DNA of 64,000 bases from Micromonospora halotolerans (GTDB taxonomy: Bacteria; Actinomycetota; Actinomycetes; Mycobacteriales; Micromonosporaceae), in NCBI RefSeq assembly GCF_032108445.1, contig NZ_CP134876.1, positions 1,984,001-2,048,000 on the forward strand. The letters are read 5' to 3'. The first letter of the stretch is position 1. Each line of letters starts with the position of its first letter. This document shows, piece after piece, positions 55,655 through 64,000 of the stretch. A program made the position numbers and the translations under genes. The notes beneath the pieces were generated by a model, which was not told the DNA's origin, did not search any database, and saw only the letters and a program-made list of their open reading frames with translations.

Positions 55655-58468
55655 ATGCACACATTTCCACGGTCCGGGTCACGCCGACGCCTACTCGTCG
55701 CGCTGCCCGCCATCGCCCTCGCCGCCACGTCACTGACCGTGACGGGCAGCGCGGCCGCCCAGACGTCCGGCGCCGCCCGGGCCACCATCGGGGCGGACGA
55801 CTACTACATCAACTACGCCGAACCCGAGGTCCAGCCGGACACGCCGGGCAAGGAGGTCAAGGGCAAGGACGGCGTCTACACCAGCCCGGTCGACGCGGCG
55901 CGCGCATACGACCGCAAGTTCGCCGGCGGCAACCCGAAGGCCGCGCGGGAGCTGGCCAAGCTGGAGGCCAAGGCGATCAAGACGGGGAAGAGCCCCCGCC
56001 AGATCAAGCAGGCCGAGGGCACCCAGACCGCCAAGCTGCTCACCCTGCTGGTGGAGTTCAACGACAAGGCGAACGACGACTTCACCGACGTGTACGTGCC
56101 GAAGACGGTTTTCGAGGACCGGAGCTGTGTCCTCGGCACCGTGCAGAACGGCCCGAAGCACAACACGATCGCCAACCCGGCCACCCTGCCGCACGAGGAC
56201 AACAACTCGATGTGGGTGCCGGACTTTTCCCCCGAGCACTACGACAAGATGCTCTACACCAAGGAGGGCATCACCGAGCGGGTCCGCAAGGACCTGACCG
56301 GGCCGGACGGGAAGCCGGGGATCGACATTTCCGGGCGCACGATGCACAACATGTACCTGGAGATGTCCAAGGGCGCGTACACGGTCGACGGGCAGGCCAG
56401 CCCCTGGATCACCGTGCCGCACTCCGAGGGCTGGTACGCGGCCTCCCGCTGCTTCCAGGACGAGAAGGGCAACTGGGTCGCGGGTCGCGAGCAGTCGATG
56501 AACGGCCACCCGGACAACCCGCAGGGCGCTGGCCGGCTCGCCACCGACGCCATCGATGCGTTGGCCAAGATGGACCCGAACTTCCCGTGGGCCGACTACG
56601 ACATCGAGGACCAGAACGACGCCGACGGCGACGGCAACGTCAACGAGCCGGACGGCGTGATCGACCACCTGGTGCTGGTGCACGCCAACCAGGGCAAGTC
56701 CCGCGGCGGCGGCGACGTCGGCGTCTACTCGGTCTGGGCGCACTCCTCGACGGTCACCAACGACGCTTACCGGATCCCCGGCACCAACCTCAAGGTGGCG
56801 AACTACATCGTGCAGCCGGAGGACGCCGGCGTCGGCGTCTTCGCCCACGAGTTCGGCCACGACCTCGGCCTGCCGGACCTCTACGACACCTCCGGCAACG
56901 CAGACTCGGACGTCGACTTCTGGGACCTGATGGCCTCGGGCTCGCACACCGGTGAGATCTTCCAGGCGCTGCCCACCCACATGGGCCTCTGGGACAAGTG
57001 GGTGCTCGGCTGGGCCGACCCGGTGACCCTGAACCCGGGTGACGACCCGCGCTCGGTGCAGTTGGGCCAGACCTCGAACACGCCCGTCGGCACCAAGGAC
57101 GGCATCAAGATCAACCTGCCGGACAAGGTGATCACCCTGGCGCAGCCGCACAGCGGCGCCAACATGTGGTACTCCGGCGCCGACCAGGACTGGGCGGACG
57201 CCAAGCTGAGCCGGACGGTGACCGTCCCGAACGCCGCGGACGCGAAGTTCTGGATGTGGAACAACTACGTCATCGAGGCGGACTGGGACTACGGCTTCCT
57301 CGAGGTCTCCACCAACGGCGGCGCCACCTGGTCCGAGCAGAAGGTCTACGACGCCACCGGCAAGCTCGTCACCACCAACGACGGGTACGCCGACCCGAAC
57401 GGCCGGATGGTCGACTTCGGCGAACTGAGCGGCACTGCCACCAAGAAGTACGGCCTGACCGGCAGCACTAACGGCTGGCGGCACGACTACGTCGACCTGT
57501 CGGCGTACGCCGGGCAGACCGTCCAGGTCCGGCTGCGGTACGCCACGGACGAGGCGTTCGTGGAGCGCGGCTGGTTCGCCGACGACTTCTCGGTCACCGG
57601 CGGCGGGGCCACCACCTGGAGCGACGACGTCGAGGGCGGCGCCAACGGCTGGACCCAGGCCGCGGACAGCTTCACCGACACCACCGGCGCGGGCTGGCAC
57701 ACCGACGGCGGCACCCAGGTCAAGGCGCACTACTACCTGGCCGAGTGGCGCAACTTCGACGGCTTCGACAAGGGCCTGAAGTACGCCTACGACACGGTCT
57801 ACTCGCACGAGGCGTGGAAGGTCGACAAGCTCTCCTACAACGCCCCGGGCATGCTGGTCTGGTACCGGGACACCGTGCTCGGCGACGTCAACCACGTCAC
57901 CGGGCAGCTCACCGCGCTGCCCAGCTACGGGGCCAAGGGCGGGCTGCTGATCGTCGACTCGCACAACGACCCGCTGCGCCGGCAGGGCGAGGCGGCCGTC
58001 AAGGACCCGTCGGCGCTGGACAACCTGCCCAGCCGCCCGCAGTCGTCCAACGCGGCCTTCTCGCTGAACCCGACGTTCCCGTTCAAGGAGTGCCTGGAGG
58101 CGGCGGACGAGCCGTACAGCGAGTACTGCACCGACTTCGGTGCCCAGGCCCCGGTGTCGGCGTTCACCGACGCCAAGGGCTGGTACCCGGGCATCGAGAT
58201 CCGCAACGGCTCCGCGTTCGCCCGGGACAGCGATGCCTCCGTCGTCATCCCGTCGCGGGGCAACGCGAAGTACACCACCCGGGTGACCAACCCCGACGGC
58301 ACGCCGGCCACGGCGTACTACGGGGCCACGCTGAGCGGTGGGGCGATCGTGCTCGGCACCGGCAACCCGGGCGACGCGGGCGTCGCGTACGGCGTCTCGA
58401 TCACCATCAAGCGGGCCGCCGGCGACAACTCGTACGCCACGGTGTACGTGACCCCGGCGACCCCGTGA
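55655..58468 (+). CDS. Immune inhibitor A-type M6 metalloprotease 1
   Basis: Predicted 937 residues from ATG 55655 with GGAG upstream. A signal peptide (SRRRLLVALPAIALAATSLTVTGSAAAQ; Sec, or Tat through the RRR) is followed by a propeptide and the zinc protease domain. HEFGHDLGLPDLYD is at about 398; ADGDGNVNEPDGVIDH is a calcium-type loop. Two jelly-roll domains follow (YGFLEVSTNGGATWSEQ; VQVRLRYATDEAFVERGWFADDF), then a long C-terminal part with VWYRDTVLGDVNH. It is about 120-170 residues longer than its two neighbours. Role: secreted protein degradation. Confidence 0.9.
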   Translation: MHTFPRSGSRRRLLVALPAIALAATSLTVTGSAAAQTSGAARATIGADDYYINYAEPEVQPDTPGKEVKGKDGVYTSPVDAARAYDRKFAGGNPKAARELAKLEAKAIKTGKSPRQIKQAEGTQTAKLLTLLVEFNDKANDDFTDVYVPKTVFEDRSCVLGTVQNGPKHNTIANPATLPHEDNNSMWVPDFSPEHYDKMLYTKEGITERVRKDLTGPDGKPGIDISGRTMHNMYLEMSKGAYTVDGQASPWITVPHSEGWYAASRCFQDEKGNWVAGREQSMNGHPDNPQGAGRLATDAIDALAKMDPNFPWADYDIEDQNDADGDGNVNEPDGVIDHLVLVHANQGKSRGGGDVGVYSVWAHSSTVTNDAYRIPGTNLKVANYIVQPEDAGVGVFAHEFGHDLGLPDLYDTSGNADSDVDFWDLMASGSHTGEIFQALPTHMGLWDKWVLGWADPVTLNPGDDPRSVQLGQTSNTPVGTKDGIKINLPDKVITLAQPHSGANMWYSGADQDWADAKLSRTVTVPNAADAKFWMWNNYVIEADWDYGFLEVSTNGGATWSEQKVYDATGKLVTTNDGYADPNGRMVDFGELSGTATKKYGLTGSTNGWRHDYVDLSAYAGQTVQVRLRYATDEAFVERGWFADDFSVTGGGATTWSDDVEGGANGWTQAADSFTDTTGAGWHTDGGTQVKAHYYLAEWRNFDGFDKGLKYAYDTVYSHEAWKVDKLSYNAPGMLVWYRDTVLGDVNHVTGQLTALPSYGAKGGLLIVDSHNDPLRRQGEAAVKDPSALDNLPSRPQSSNAAFSLNPTFPFKECLEAADEPYSEYCTDFGAQAPVSAFTDAKGWYPGIEIRNGSAFARDSDASVVIPSRGNAKYTTRVTNPDGTPATAYYGATLSGGAIVLGTGNPGDAGVAYGVSITIKRAAGDNSYATVYVTPATP

Positions 58469-58500
58469 CCTGACACGCCGAGGGCGCGTCGGAATCACAC

Positions 58501-58543
58501 GGCGGGGCCCGTCTGGAGCACACTGCTCCGGACGGGCCCCGCC
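58501..58543 (+). terminator. Terminator after M6 protease 1
   Basis: Perfect 13-bp arms GGCGGGGCCCGTC / GACGGGCCCCGCC with a further dyad (GGAGCA/TGCTCC) inside the loop. Confidence 0.85.
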
Positions 58544-58843
58544 CTTCTTACGCGCGGACAGTTTTTCGCTGCGCTCGTGTGACATTTTCCAGTGCCGTTG
58601 CGCTCCCCTTTGGGGACCTCATAATCGCCGTCACGCTAGGTGATCGTGGCCGAAACGTAATGTGAACCGGCGGCGAATCGCTGGGCGCTTTCGCCCCGAT
58701 TTGGCCGGGAAAAAAAGCCGAATCATCGGGTGATTGACCGGTGACAACGATGCAAACACCTGCCATTGTGAGTGACGCATGACATGACAGTGATGGCTTT
58801 TGCTGTCTCTGCCATGTAACAGATCCACAAAGGAGGAGGACCT
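58544..58843 (+). promoter_or_regulatory. Leader/promoter region of M6 protease 2
   Basis: About 300 bp, AT-richer than the surroundings (an A7 run near 58710; CATGACATGACAGTGATGG near 58780). It ends with the strong ribosome site AGGAGGAGGA at 58831-58840. No gene is present. Exact -35/-10 boxes cannot be assigned by eye. Confidence 0.5.
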
Positions 58844-61147
58844 TTGAGGAGACGAGTCACAGTGGGCCTGGCCTCGGCCGCGGCCGCGCTGCTGGCAGCC
58901 GGTGTCGTCACGACCCCGGCGTCCGCCGCCCCGGCTGCGGAGCCCACCCCCGGCGTCGAGAAGGCGAAGCACGGCAAGGACAACCTCCCGGACGCGAAGG
59001 CGGACCAGAACCGGGAGCTCCGGAAGCAGGCGATCTCCGACCTGCTGACCGGCAAGGCCAAGCTTCAGACGCGCAACGGCTCGAAGGTCATCCAGGTCAA
59101 GGACGACCTCTTCGTCGAGTACCAGCAGGCCCCGAAGACCGACCCGATCTTCACCATGCTGGTCAACTTCGGCGACAAGACCGACCCCCGTACCGGTGGA
59201 AGTGCCGGCCCGGTGGTCAACCAGATCCCCGAGCCGGACCGCAACTGGGACGGCAGCTCCACCGACGACAACAGCACCCTGTGGCGCTCCGACTTCCACC
59301 GCGAGCACTACATGGACATGTTCTACGGTGAGGGCGAGTCGTTCCGGGACTTCTACCTCAAGCAGTCGGGTGGCCGGTACACCGTTGGCGGCGACGTCAG
59401 CGACTGGATCACCGTCCCGTTCAACGAGGCGCGGTACGGCAGCAACAAGATCTCCGAGGCCGACGGCTACTGGAACTTCATCAAGGACACCGCCACGTCC
59501 TGGTATGAGACCCAGGCGAAGGCCGGCAAGACGCCGCAGGAGATCAAGGACTACCTGAAGCAGTTCGACGTCTGGGACCGGTACGACTTCGACGGCGACG
59601 GCAACTTCAACGAGCCCGACGGCTACATCGACCACTTCCAGGCGGTGCACGCCGGTGAGGGCGAGGAGGCCGGCGGCGGCGCCGAGGGCGAGGATGCCAT
59701 CTGGTCGCACCGCTGGGCGGCGTTCCCGAACCTCGAGGGCAAGGCCGGCCCCGCCGGCAACCTGGCCGGTGGCGTCCAGATCGGCGACACCGGGCTCTGG
59801 ATCCGTGACTACACCACGGAGCCGGAGAACGGCGGCCTCGGCGTCTTCGCCCACGAGTACGGTCACGACCTCGGTCTGCCGGACCTGTACGACACCGCGG
59901 GTGGCGACAACGGCGTCGGCTTCTGGAGCCTGATGTCCTCGGGTTCGTGGCTGAGCCACGGCACCGACGACATCGGCTCGACCCCGGGCTACATGGACCC
60001 GTGGTCGAAGCTCTTCCTCGGCTGGCTGAACCACTCGACCGTCGACTACGGCTCGGGCACCACCCAGGTGACCCTCGGCCCGGCGGGCGACAGCGACGGG
60101 CCGAAGGCCCAGGCGGTCGTGGTGAACCTGCCCGCGCAGACCCAGACCACGAACTACAACACGCCGTTCGGCGGGTCGTACGAGTGGTGGGGCGGCAGCG
60201 CGGACGACCTGAACTCCTCGCTGACTCGCACCCTGGACCTGACCGGCGCGACGTCCGCGTCGATCACCGCGAAGGCCCAGTGGGACATCGAGGAGGACTA
60301 CGACTACCTCTACGCCGAGGTGTCGACCGACGGCGGCGCCACCTGGGCCGCCCTGTCCAACTCGCTGATCGACGCCGGTGAGACCGGTGTCGACGGCTCC
60401 ACCAGCGGCAACTGGGTCGACCTGACCTACGACCTGTCGGCGTACGCCGGCAAGAGCGTGACGTTCCGCTACCGCTACGCCACCGACGGCGGCGTGCACC
60501 TGGCCGGCCCGTTCCTGGACAACGTCTCGCTGACCAAGAACGGCTCGGTCGCCTGGACCGACGACGCGGAGACCCTGGCCGCGGAGTGGACCGCCAAGGG
60601 CTGGACCCGGATGGGCGGCTCGGTGACCGACTCCTACCCCCGCTTCTACATCGCCGAGAACCGGACCTACTTCGGTTACGACGACACGCTGCGGACCGGT
60701 GGGTACAACTACGGGTTCGCCAGCCGTCCGAACTGGGTGGAGCGGTTCTCCGTCCAGCCGGGCATGCTGGTCTGGTACGTGAACTACGCGTACGGCGACA
60801 ACAACACGTCGGAGCACCCGGGCTACGGGCTGAACCTGCCGGTCGACGTTCGGCCGGGCAAGATCCAGGTCGGGGGCGTCGGCACCATCACCAACCGGCG
60901 CAACGGCTACGACGGCACCTTCAGCCTGTACGCCAAGCCGGCGCAGACCTTCCACCTGAACGACGTGGCGGTCACGGTGCCGAAGCTCGACCCGACGCCG
61001 GTGTTCACCGACAGCGGGGTCAACAAGTACTGGAACAGCAACAACCCCTGGAACTCGGTGAAGGTCGCCGGCACCGGCACCAAGATCGAGGTCCTGAAGC
61101 AGGGCACCACCCCGACCAGCGACATGGTCGTCAAGGTCACCAACTGA
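58844..61147 (+). CDS. Immune inhibitor A-type M6 metalloprotease 2
   Basis: Predicted 767 residues from TTG 58844, placed by the ribosome site AGGAGGAGGA three bases upstream. Signal peptide RRRVTVGLASAAAALLAAGVVTTPASA. The zinc motif HEYGHDLGLPDLYD is at about 337. The calcium-type loop DFDGDGNFNEPDGYIDHFQ precedes it. The C-terminal part has jelly-roll segments (YLYAEVSTDGGATWAAL; SVTFRYRYATDGGVHLAGPFLDNV) and VWYVNYAYGDNNTSEHPGYGL. It is a closer paralogue of protease 3 than of protease 1, judged by the loop and the sequence after HExxH. It is secreted and carries its own terminator. Confidence 0.9.
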   Translation: MRRRVTVGLASAAAALLAAGVVTTPASAAPAAEPTPGVEKAKHGKDNLPDAKADQNRELRKQAISDLLTGKAKLQTRNGSKVIQVKDDLFVEYQQAPKTDPIFTMLVNFGDKTDPRTGGSAGPVVNQIPEPDRNWDGSSTDDNSTLWRSDFHREHYMDMFYGEGESFRDFYLKQSGGRYTVGGDVSDWITVPFNEARYGSNKISEADGYWNFIKDTATSWYETQAKAGKTPQEIKDYLKQFDVWDRYDFDGDGNFNEPDGYIDHFQAVHAGEGEEAGGGAEGEDAIWSHRWAAFPNLEGKAGPAGNLAGGVQIGDTGLWIRDYTTEPENGGLGVFAHEYGHDLGLPDLYDTAGGDNGVGFWSLMSSGSWLSHGTDDIGSTPGYMDPWSKLFLGWLNHSTVDYGSGTTQVTLGPAGDSDGPKAQAVVVNLPAQTQTTNYNTPFGGSYEWWGGSADDLNSSLTRTLDLTGATSASITAKAQWDIEEDYDYLYAEVSTDGGATWAALSNSLIDAGETGVDGSTSGNWVDLTYDLSAYAGKSVTFRYRYATDGGVHLAGPFLDNVSLTKNGSVAWTDDAETLAAEWTAKGWTRMGGSVTDSYPRFYIAENRTYFGYDDTLRTGGYNYGFASRPNWVERFSVQPGMLVWYVNYAYGDNNTSEHPGYGLNLPVDVRPGKIQVGGVGTITNRRNGYDGTFSLYAKPAQTFHLNDVAVTVPKLDPTPVFTDSGVNKYWNSNNPWNSVKVAGTGTKIEVLKQGTTPTSDMVVKVTN

Positions 61148-61166
61148 TCGGGTAGCACCACACGGC

Positions 61167-61198
61167 AGGGGCCGTCGGCGGCGACGCCGGCGGCCCCT
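61167..61198 (+). terminator. Terminator after M6 protease 2
   Basis: Nearly perfect inverted repeat AGGGGCCGTCGGCG / CGCCGGCGGCCCCT with one mismatch, followed by TT, 20 bp after the stop codon. Confidence 0.75.
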
Positions 61199-61347
61199 TT
61201 CGCGTACCCCGAAGCCTTTCGCCCCAGCTCATGGTGGACGATCGACCGATTTTGATGTGACGGTGCGGAGCGTTCCCGTCAAAAAGTTGCTACAAATCGA
61301 CGCGTCTGTCTTCCCACGCGTCACGGGAGTGTTTATCTTCACCAGTG

Positions 61348-61363
61348 GTCCCACTTGTGGGAC
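61348..61363. promoter_or_regulatory. Palindrome upstream of M6 protease 3
   Basis: GTCCCAC-TT-GTGGGAC, perfect 7-bp arms, 55 bp before the GTG. It lies in the intergenic promoter region next to TTTATCTTC (61332-61340). It could be an operator. No partner regulator is evident. Confidence 0.45.
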
Positions 61364-61417
61364 GTTCCACCGGCCCGTACCCCCGTTGGGCCGGTTCCCT
61401 CACACCGGAGGTACCAC

Positions 61418-63859
61418 GTGCGCAAAGTCGCAGTGGGTCTGCTCGGGCTTTCGCTGACGGCGACGGGATTGGTGGCCGGCACTGCCGCCAGCGCCGCGCC
61501 GACGCCGAAGCTGCCGACTGCCGCTCCGGCGGCCGCCGAGCCGCAGGCCCCTCACGATCTGCCGGACAAGCTCGAGGACAAGCGGCGGGCACTCCGCCAG
61601 GAGGGCCTCAGCGAGGTCCTGTCCGGCCGGGCCAAGGCCCAGAAGATCAACGGCAGCACCGTCGTCAAGGTCGGCGAGACCGCCGGCGGCGCGGCGTCGG
61701 CGGCCGGCGCCCGGACCGCCAAGGCGGGCAAGAAGGACCAGTACGTCGAGCTGGCCCGGGAGCGGACCGACAAGATCTTCGTGATCCTCGCCGAGTTCGG
61801 CGACGAGCGCGACCCGGCCTACCCGGACAAGGACATCAACCCGGACATCGCGGGTCCGACCACGTACGACGGTCCGCGGCACAACGAGATCCCGGCGCCC
61901 AACCGGGCGGTGGACAACTCCACCGTCTGGCAGCCCGACTACAGCCCGGAGCACTTCCGCCAGCTGTACTTCGGCACCAACCCGGGCGACGAGTCGCTCA
62001 AGCAGTACTACGAGGCCCAGTCGTCCGGCCGCTACACCGTCGACGGCATGGTCACCGACTGGGTGAAGGTCAAGTACAACGCCGCCCGCTACGGCCGCTC
62101 GGACGACCCGATCGCCGACGACTCGGACGACCCGGCCAACGACCCGGCCGTCTGCGACAGCAACGTCTGCCAGAACACCTGGGACCTGGTCCGCGACGCC
62201 GCCAACCAGTGGGTCGCCGACCAGAAGGCCAAGGGCCGCACGGACGCCCAGATCAAGGCCGACATGCAGTCGTTCGACCAGTGGGACCGGTTCGACTACG
62301 ACGGCGACGGCAACTTCAACGAGCCGGACGGCTACATCGACCACTTCCAGATCGTCCACTCCGGCGGCGACCAGGCCGACGGTGACCCGCACCAGGGTGA
62401 GGACGCCATCTGGAGCCACCGCTGGTCGGCGTACAACACCTCCCGCGTGGGTCCGCCGAACCTTCCGATCGGCGGCACCCAGATCGGCAACACCGGCGTC
62501 TGGATCCGCGACTACACGATCCAGCCGGAGAACGGTGGCCGCAGCGTCTTCTACCACGAGTACGGCCACGACCTCGGCCTGCCGGACGACTACAACAACA
62601 TCAACGGCGGCGACAACAACAACGAGCACTGGACCCTGATGGCCCAGAGCCGGCTCGGCGGCAAGAACGACCAGGGTATCGGCGAGCGCGGTGGCGACCT
62701 CGGCGCCTGGAACAAGCTCCAGCTCGGCTGGCTCGACTACGAGGTGATCAAGGCCGGGCAGAAGCGCGACCTGGACCTGGGCCCGGAGGAGTACAACTCC
62801 AAGAAGGCGCAGGCCGCGGTCGTGGTGCTGCCACAGCGGGAGTACACGTTCCAGTACGGCGCTCCGTTCGAGGGCACCAAGCAGTACTTCTCCGGTAACG
62901 ACGACGACCTGGACAACACCATGACCAGGACGATCGACCTCACCGGGAAGACCTCGGCGGCGCTGTCCATGAAGGGGCGCTTCAACATCGAGTCCGGCTT
63001 CGACTATCTCTTCTTCGAGGCGTCGCTGGACGGCGGCAAGACCTGGGCGGCGCTGCCCGGCACGGTCGACGGCAAGCCGATCCCGCCGGTGTCCCAGACC
63101 GACCCGACGCCGGGTCTGACCGGCAGCAGCGCGGGCAAGTGGGCGGACATCAACATCCCGCTGAACGCGGCGGCCGGCAAGGTTGTCCAGTTCCGGTTCC
63201 ACTACATCACCGACGGTGGCCTCTCTGCGGGCGGCTTCTTCGGTGACGCGATCACGGTGACCGCCGACGGCCAGACGCTGTTCAGCGACGGCGCCGAGAA
63301 CGGTGCCGGCGACTGGGCGCTCGCCGGCTGGAGCATCACCGGTGAGAGCTACACCCGGCTCTTCGACAACTACTACATCGCGGGCAACCGGTCGTACGTC
63401 TCGTACGACAAGTACCTGAAGACCGGCCCGTACTACTTCGGCTACGCGAACACCCGCCCGGACTGGGTGGACCACTACGCGTACCAGGAGGGTCTGCTGA
63501 TCTCGTACTGGAACCTCCGGTACGCGGACAACGACACCTTCGAGCACCCGGGTGAGGGTCGTAACCTCTACATCGACGCCCACCCGCGGCCGATCTACAA
63601 CCTGACCGGCGCCCCGTGGCGGGCCCGCGTCCAGGTTTACGACGCGCCGTTCAGCCTCAAGAAGGCCGACTCGTTCACGCTGCACATCAACAGCCAGCCG
63701 CAGTACATCCGTGGCCAGGCCGCGCAGCCGCTGTTCGACGACACCAAGCAGTACTGGTACCCGGAGCTGCCGAACCACGGCGTCAAGCTCCCGGCCACCG
63801 GCGTCAAGATCAAGGTTCTCACGCAGAACGGCACCTCGATGAAGGTCCGCTTCTCCTGA
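61418..63859 (+). CDS. Immune inhibitor A-type M6 metalloprotease 3
   Basis: Predicted 813 residues from GTG 61418 with GGAGG at 61407-61411. Signal peptide RKVAVGLLGLSLTATGLVAGTAASA. The zinc motif HEYGHDLGLPDDYN is at about 380, with Asp-Asn replacing the Leu-Tyr-Asp seen in the two neighbours. The loop DYDGDGNFNEPDGYIDHFQ and a two-cysteine insertion (VCDSNVCQN) precede it. The C-terminal jelly-roll parts (YLFFEASLDGGKTWAAL; VVQFRFHYITDGGLSAGGFFGDAI) and SYWNLRYADNDTFEHPGEGRNLY match protease 2. It is secreted. A strong terminator follows. Confidence 0.9.
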   Translation: MRKVAVGLLGLSLTATGLVAGTAASAAPTPKLPTAAPAAAEPQAPHDLPDKLEDKRRALRQEGLSEVLSGRAKAQKINGSTVVKVGETAGGAASAAGARTAKAGKKDQYVELARERTDKIFVILAEFGDERDPAYPDKDINPDIAGPTTYDGPRHNEIPAPNRAVDNSTVWQPDYSPEHFRQLYFGTNPGDESLKQYYEAQSSGRYTVDGMVTDWVKVKYNAARYGRSDDPIADDSDDPANDPAVCDSNVCQNTWDLVRDAANQWVADQKAKGRTDAQIKADMQSFDQWDRFDYDGDGNFNEPDGYIDHFQIVHSGGDQADGDPHQGEDAIWSHRWSAYNTSRVGPPNLPIGGTQIGNTGVWIRDYTIQPENGGRSVFYHEYGHDLGLPDDYNNINGGDNNNEHWTLMAQSRLGGKNDQGIGERGGDLGAWNKLQLGWLDYEVIKAGQKRDLDLGPEEYNSKKAQAAVVVLPQREYTFQYGAPFEGTKQYFSGNDDDLDNTMTRTIDLTGKTSAALSMKGRFNIESGFDYLFFEASLDGGKTWAALPGTVDGKPIPPVSQTDPTPGLTGSSAGKWADINIPLNAAAGKVVQFRFHYITDGGLSAGGFFGDAITVTADGQTLFSDGAENGAGDWALAGWSITGESYTRLFDNYYIAGNRSYVSYDKYLKTGPYYFGYANTRPDWVDHYAYQEGLLISYWNLRYADNDTFEHPGEGRNLYIDAHPRPIYNLTGAPWRARVQVYDAPFSLKKADSFTLHINSQPQYIRGQAAQPLFDDTKQYWYPELPNHGVKLPATGVKIKVLTQNGTSMKVRFS

Positions 63860-63882
63860 GCCGCTGATCACCGCTACACCCC

Positions 63883-63917
63883 GCGATGCCCGGGCAGGTC
63901 ACCTGCCCGGGCATCGC
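63883..63917 (+). terminator. Terminator after M6 protease 3
   Basis: Perfect 17-bp arms GCGATGCCCGGGCAGGT / ACCTGCCCGGGCATCGC around a single C. The remaining 83 bp of the window show no gene. Confidence 0.85.
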
Positions 63918-64000
63918 CCTCTCCGGCGCCGGGCCGCCCACGGCCGGTCCGGCGATGTCCCGGAGAATCCCCTGATCCTCCGCACCTGCGGGGCCGCTTG

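Overview
The window looks like chromosomal DNA of a high-GC actinomycete, most probably Micromonospora or a close relative in the Micromonosporaceae. The support is strong third-position GC bias, many GTG starts and 1-4 nt stop/start overlaps, an MFS-thymidylate kinase fusion, a lysine-tailed TopA, an actinobacterial helicase/Tad-secretion neighbourhood, a HelR-type helicase and three immune-inhibitor-A metalloproteases. The genus is inferred from gene content and style, not from a marker gene.

Layout. 1-3.8 kb: a partial small gene, an SRPBCC protein and membrane or hypothetical proteins. 3.8-12.5 kb: an accessory stretch with long gaps, gene debris, helR, a WGR-domain gene, small orphan genes and a GntR-ABC transporter operon behind a perfect 36-bp palindrome. 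12.56-17.87 kb: a decayed actinomycete integrative and conjugative element (AICE) in the 3' end of tRNA-Thr(CGT). It has a 43-bp att duplication, a truncated rep, xis, an integrase with an in-frame amber codon, an IS110-family insertion and a VOC-domain passenger. 18.0-27.4 kb: a metallophosphoesterase, then a minus-strand block (MFS-tmk, holB, ricT/yaaT and three small genes of YbaB/WXG100-like character), then a PLP-dependent aldolase/deaminase. 27.4-38.6 kb: TetR with a divergent sugar-lactone oxidase, a DUF559 protein between inverted palindromes, topA, two small genes, the H+-pyrophosphatase and an RsbW-like/STAS pair.

38.7-53.2 kb: the actinobacterial 'helicase/secretion neighborhood'. 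This is a DEAH helicase with a DUF1998-type end, two small genes, a translationally coupled seven-gene Tad-like operon (Ssd/CpaE, TadA, TadB, TadC, DUF4244 pilin, TadE, TadE-like), an ECF sigma factor with its CU044_5270 partner, a DoxX protein, an SDR, a HAD hydrolase and a Fic-like protein with a degenerate active site. 53.4-64 kb: acetyl-CoA synthetase followed by three paralogous secreted M6 metalloproteases, each with its own terminator.

How the genes work together. tmk-holB-ricT is a conserved replication/nucleotide block, topA supports chromosome topology, and the Tad-like operon should build an envelope secretion or pilus apparatus. The M6 proteases are a secreted protein-degrading set. 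HelR and the neighbouring orphan genes are best read as accessory stress or antibiotic-response cargo. Gene order from holB through topA, the helicase, the Tad-like cluster, the HAD and Fic-like genes to acs parallels, from memory, the M. tuberculosis Rv3644c-Rv3667 region.
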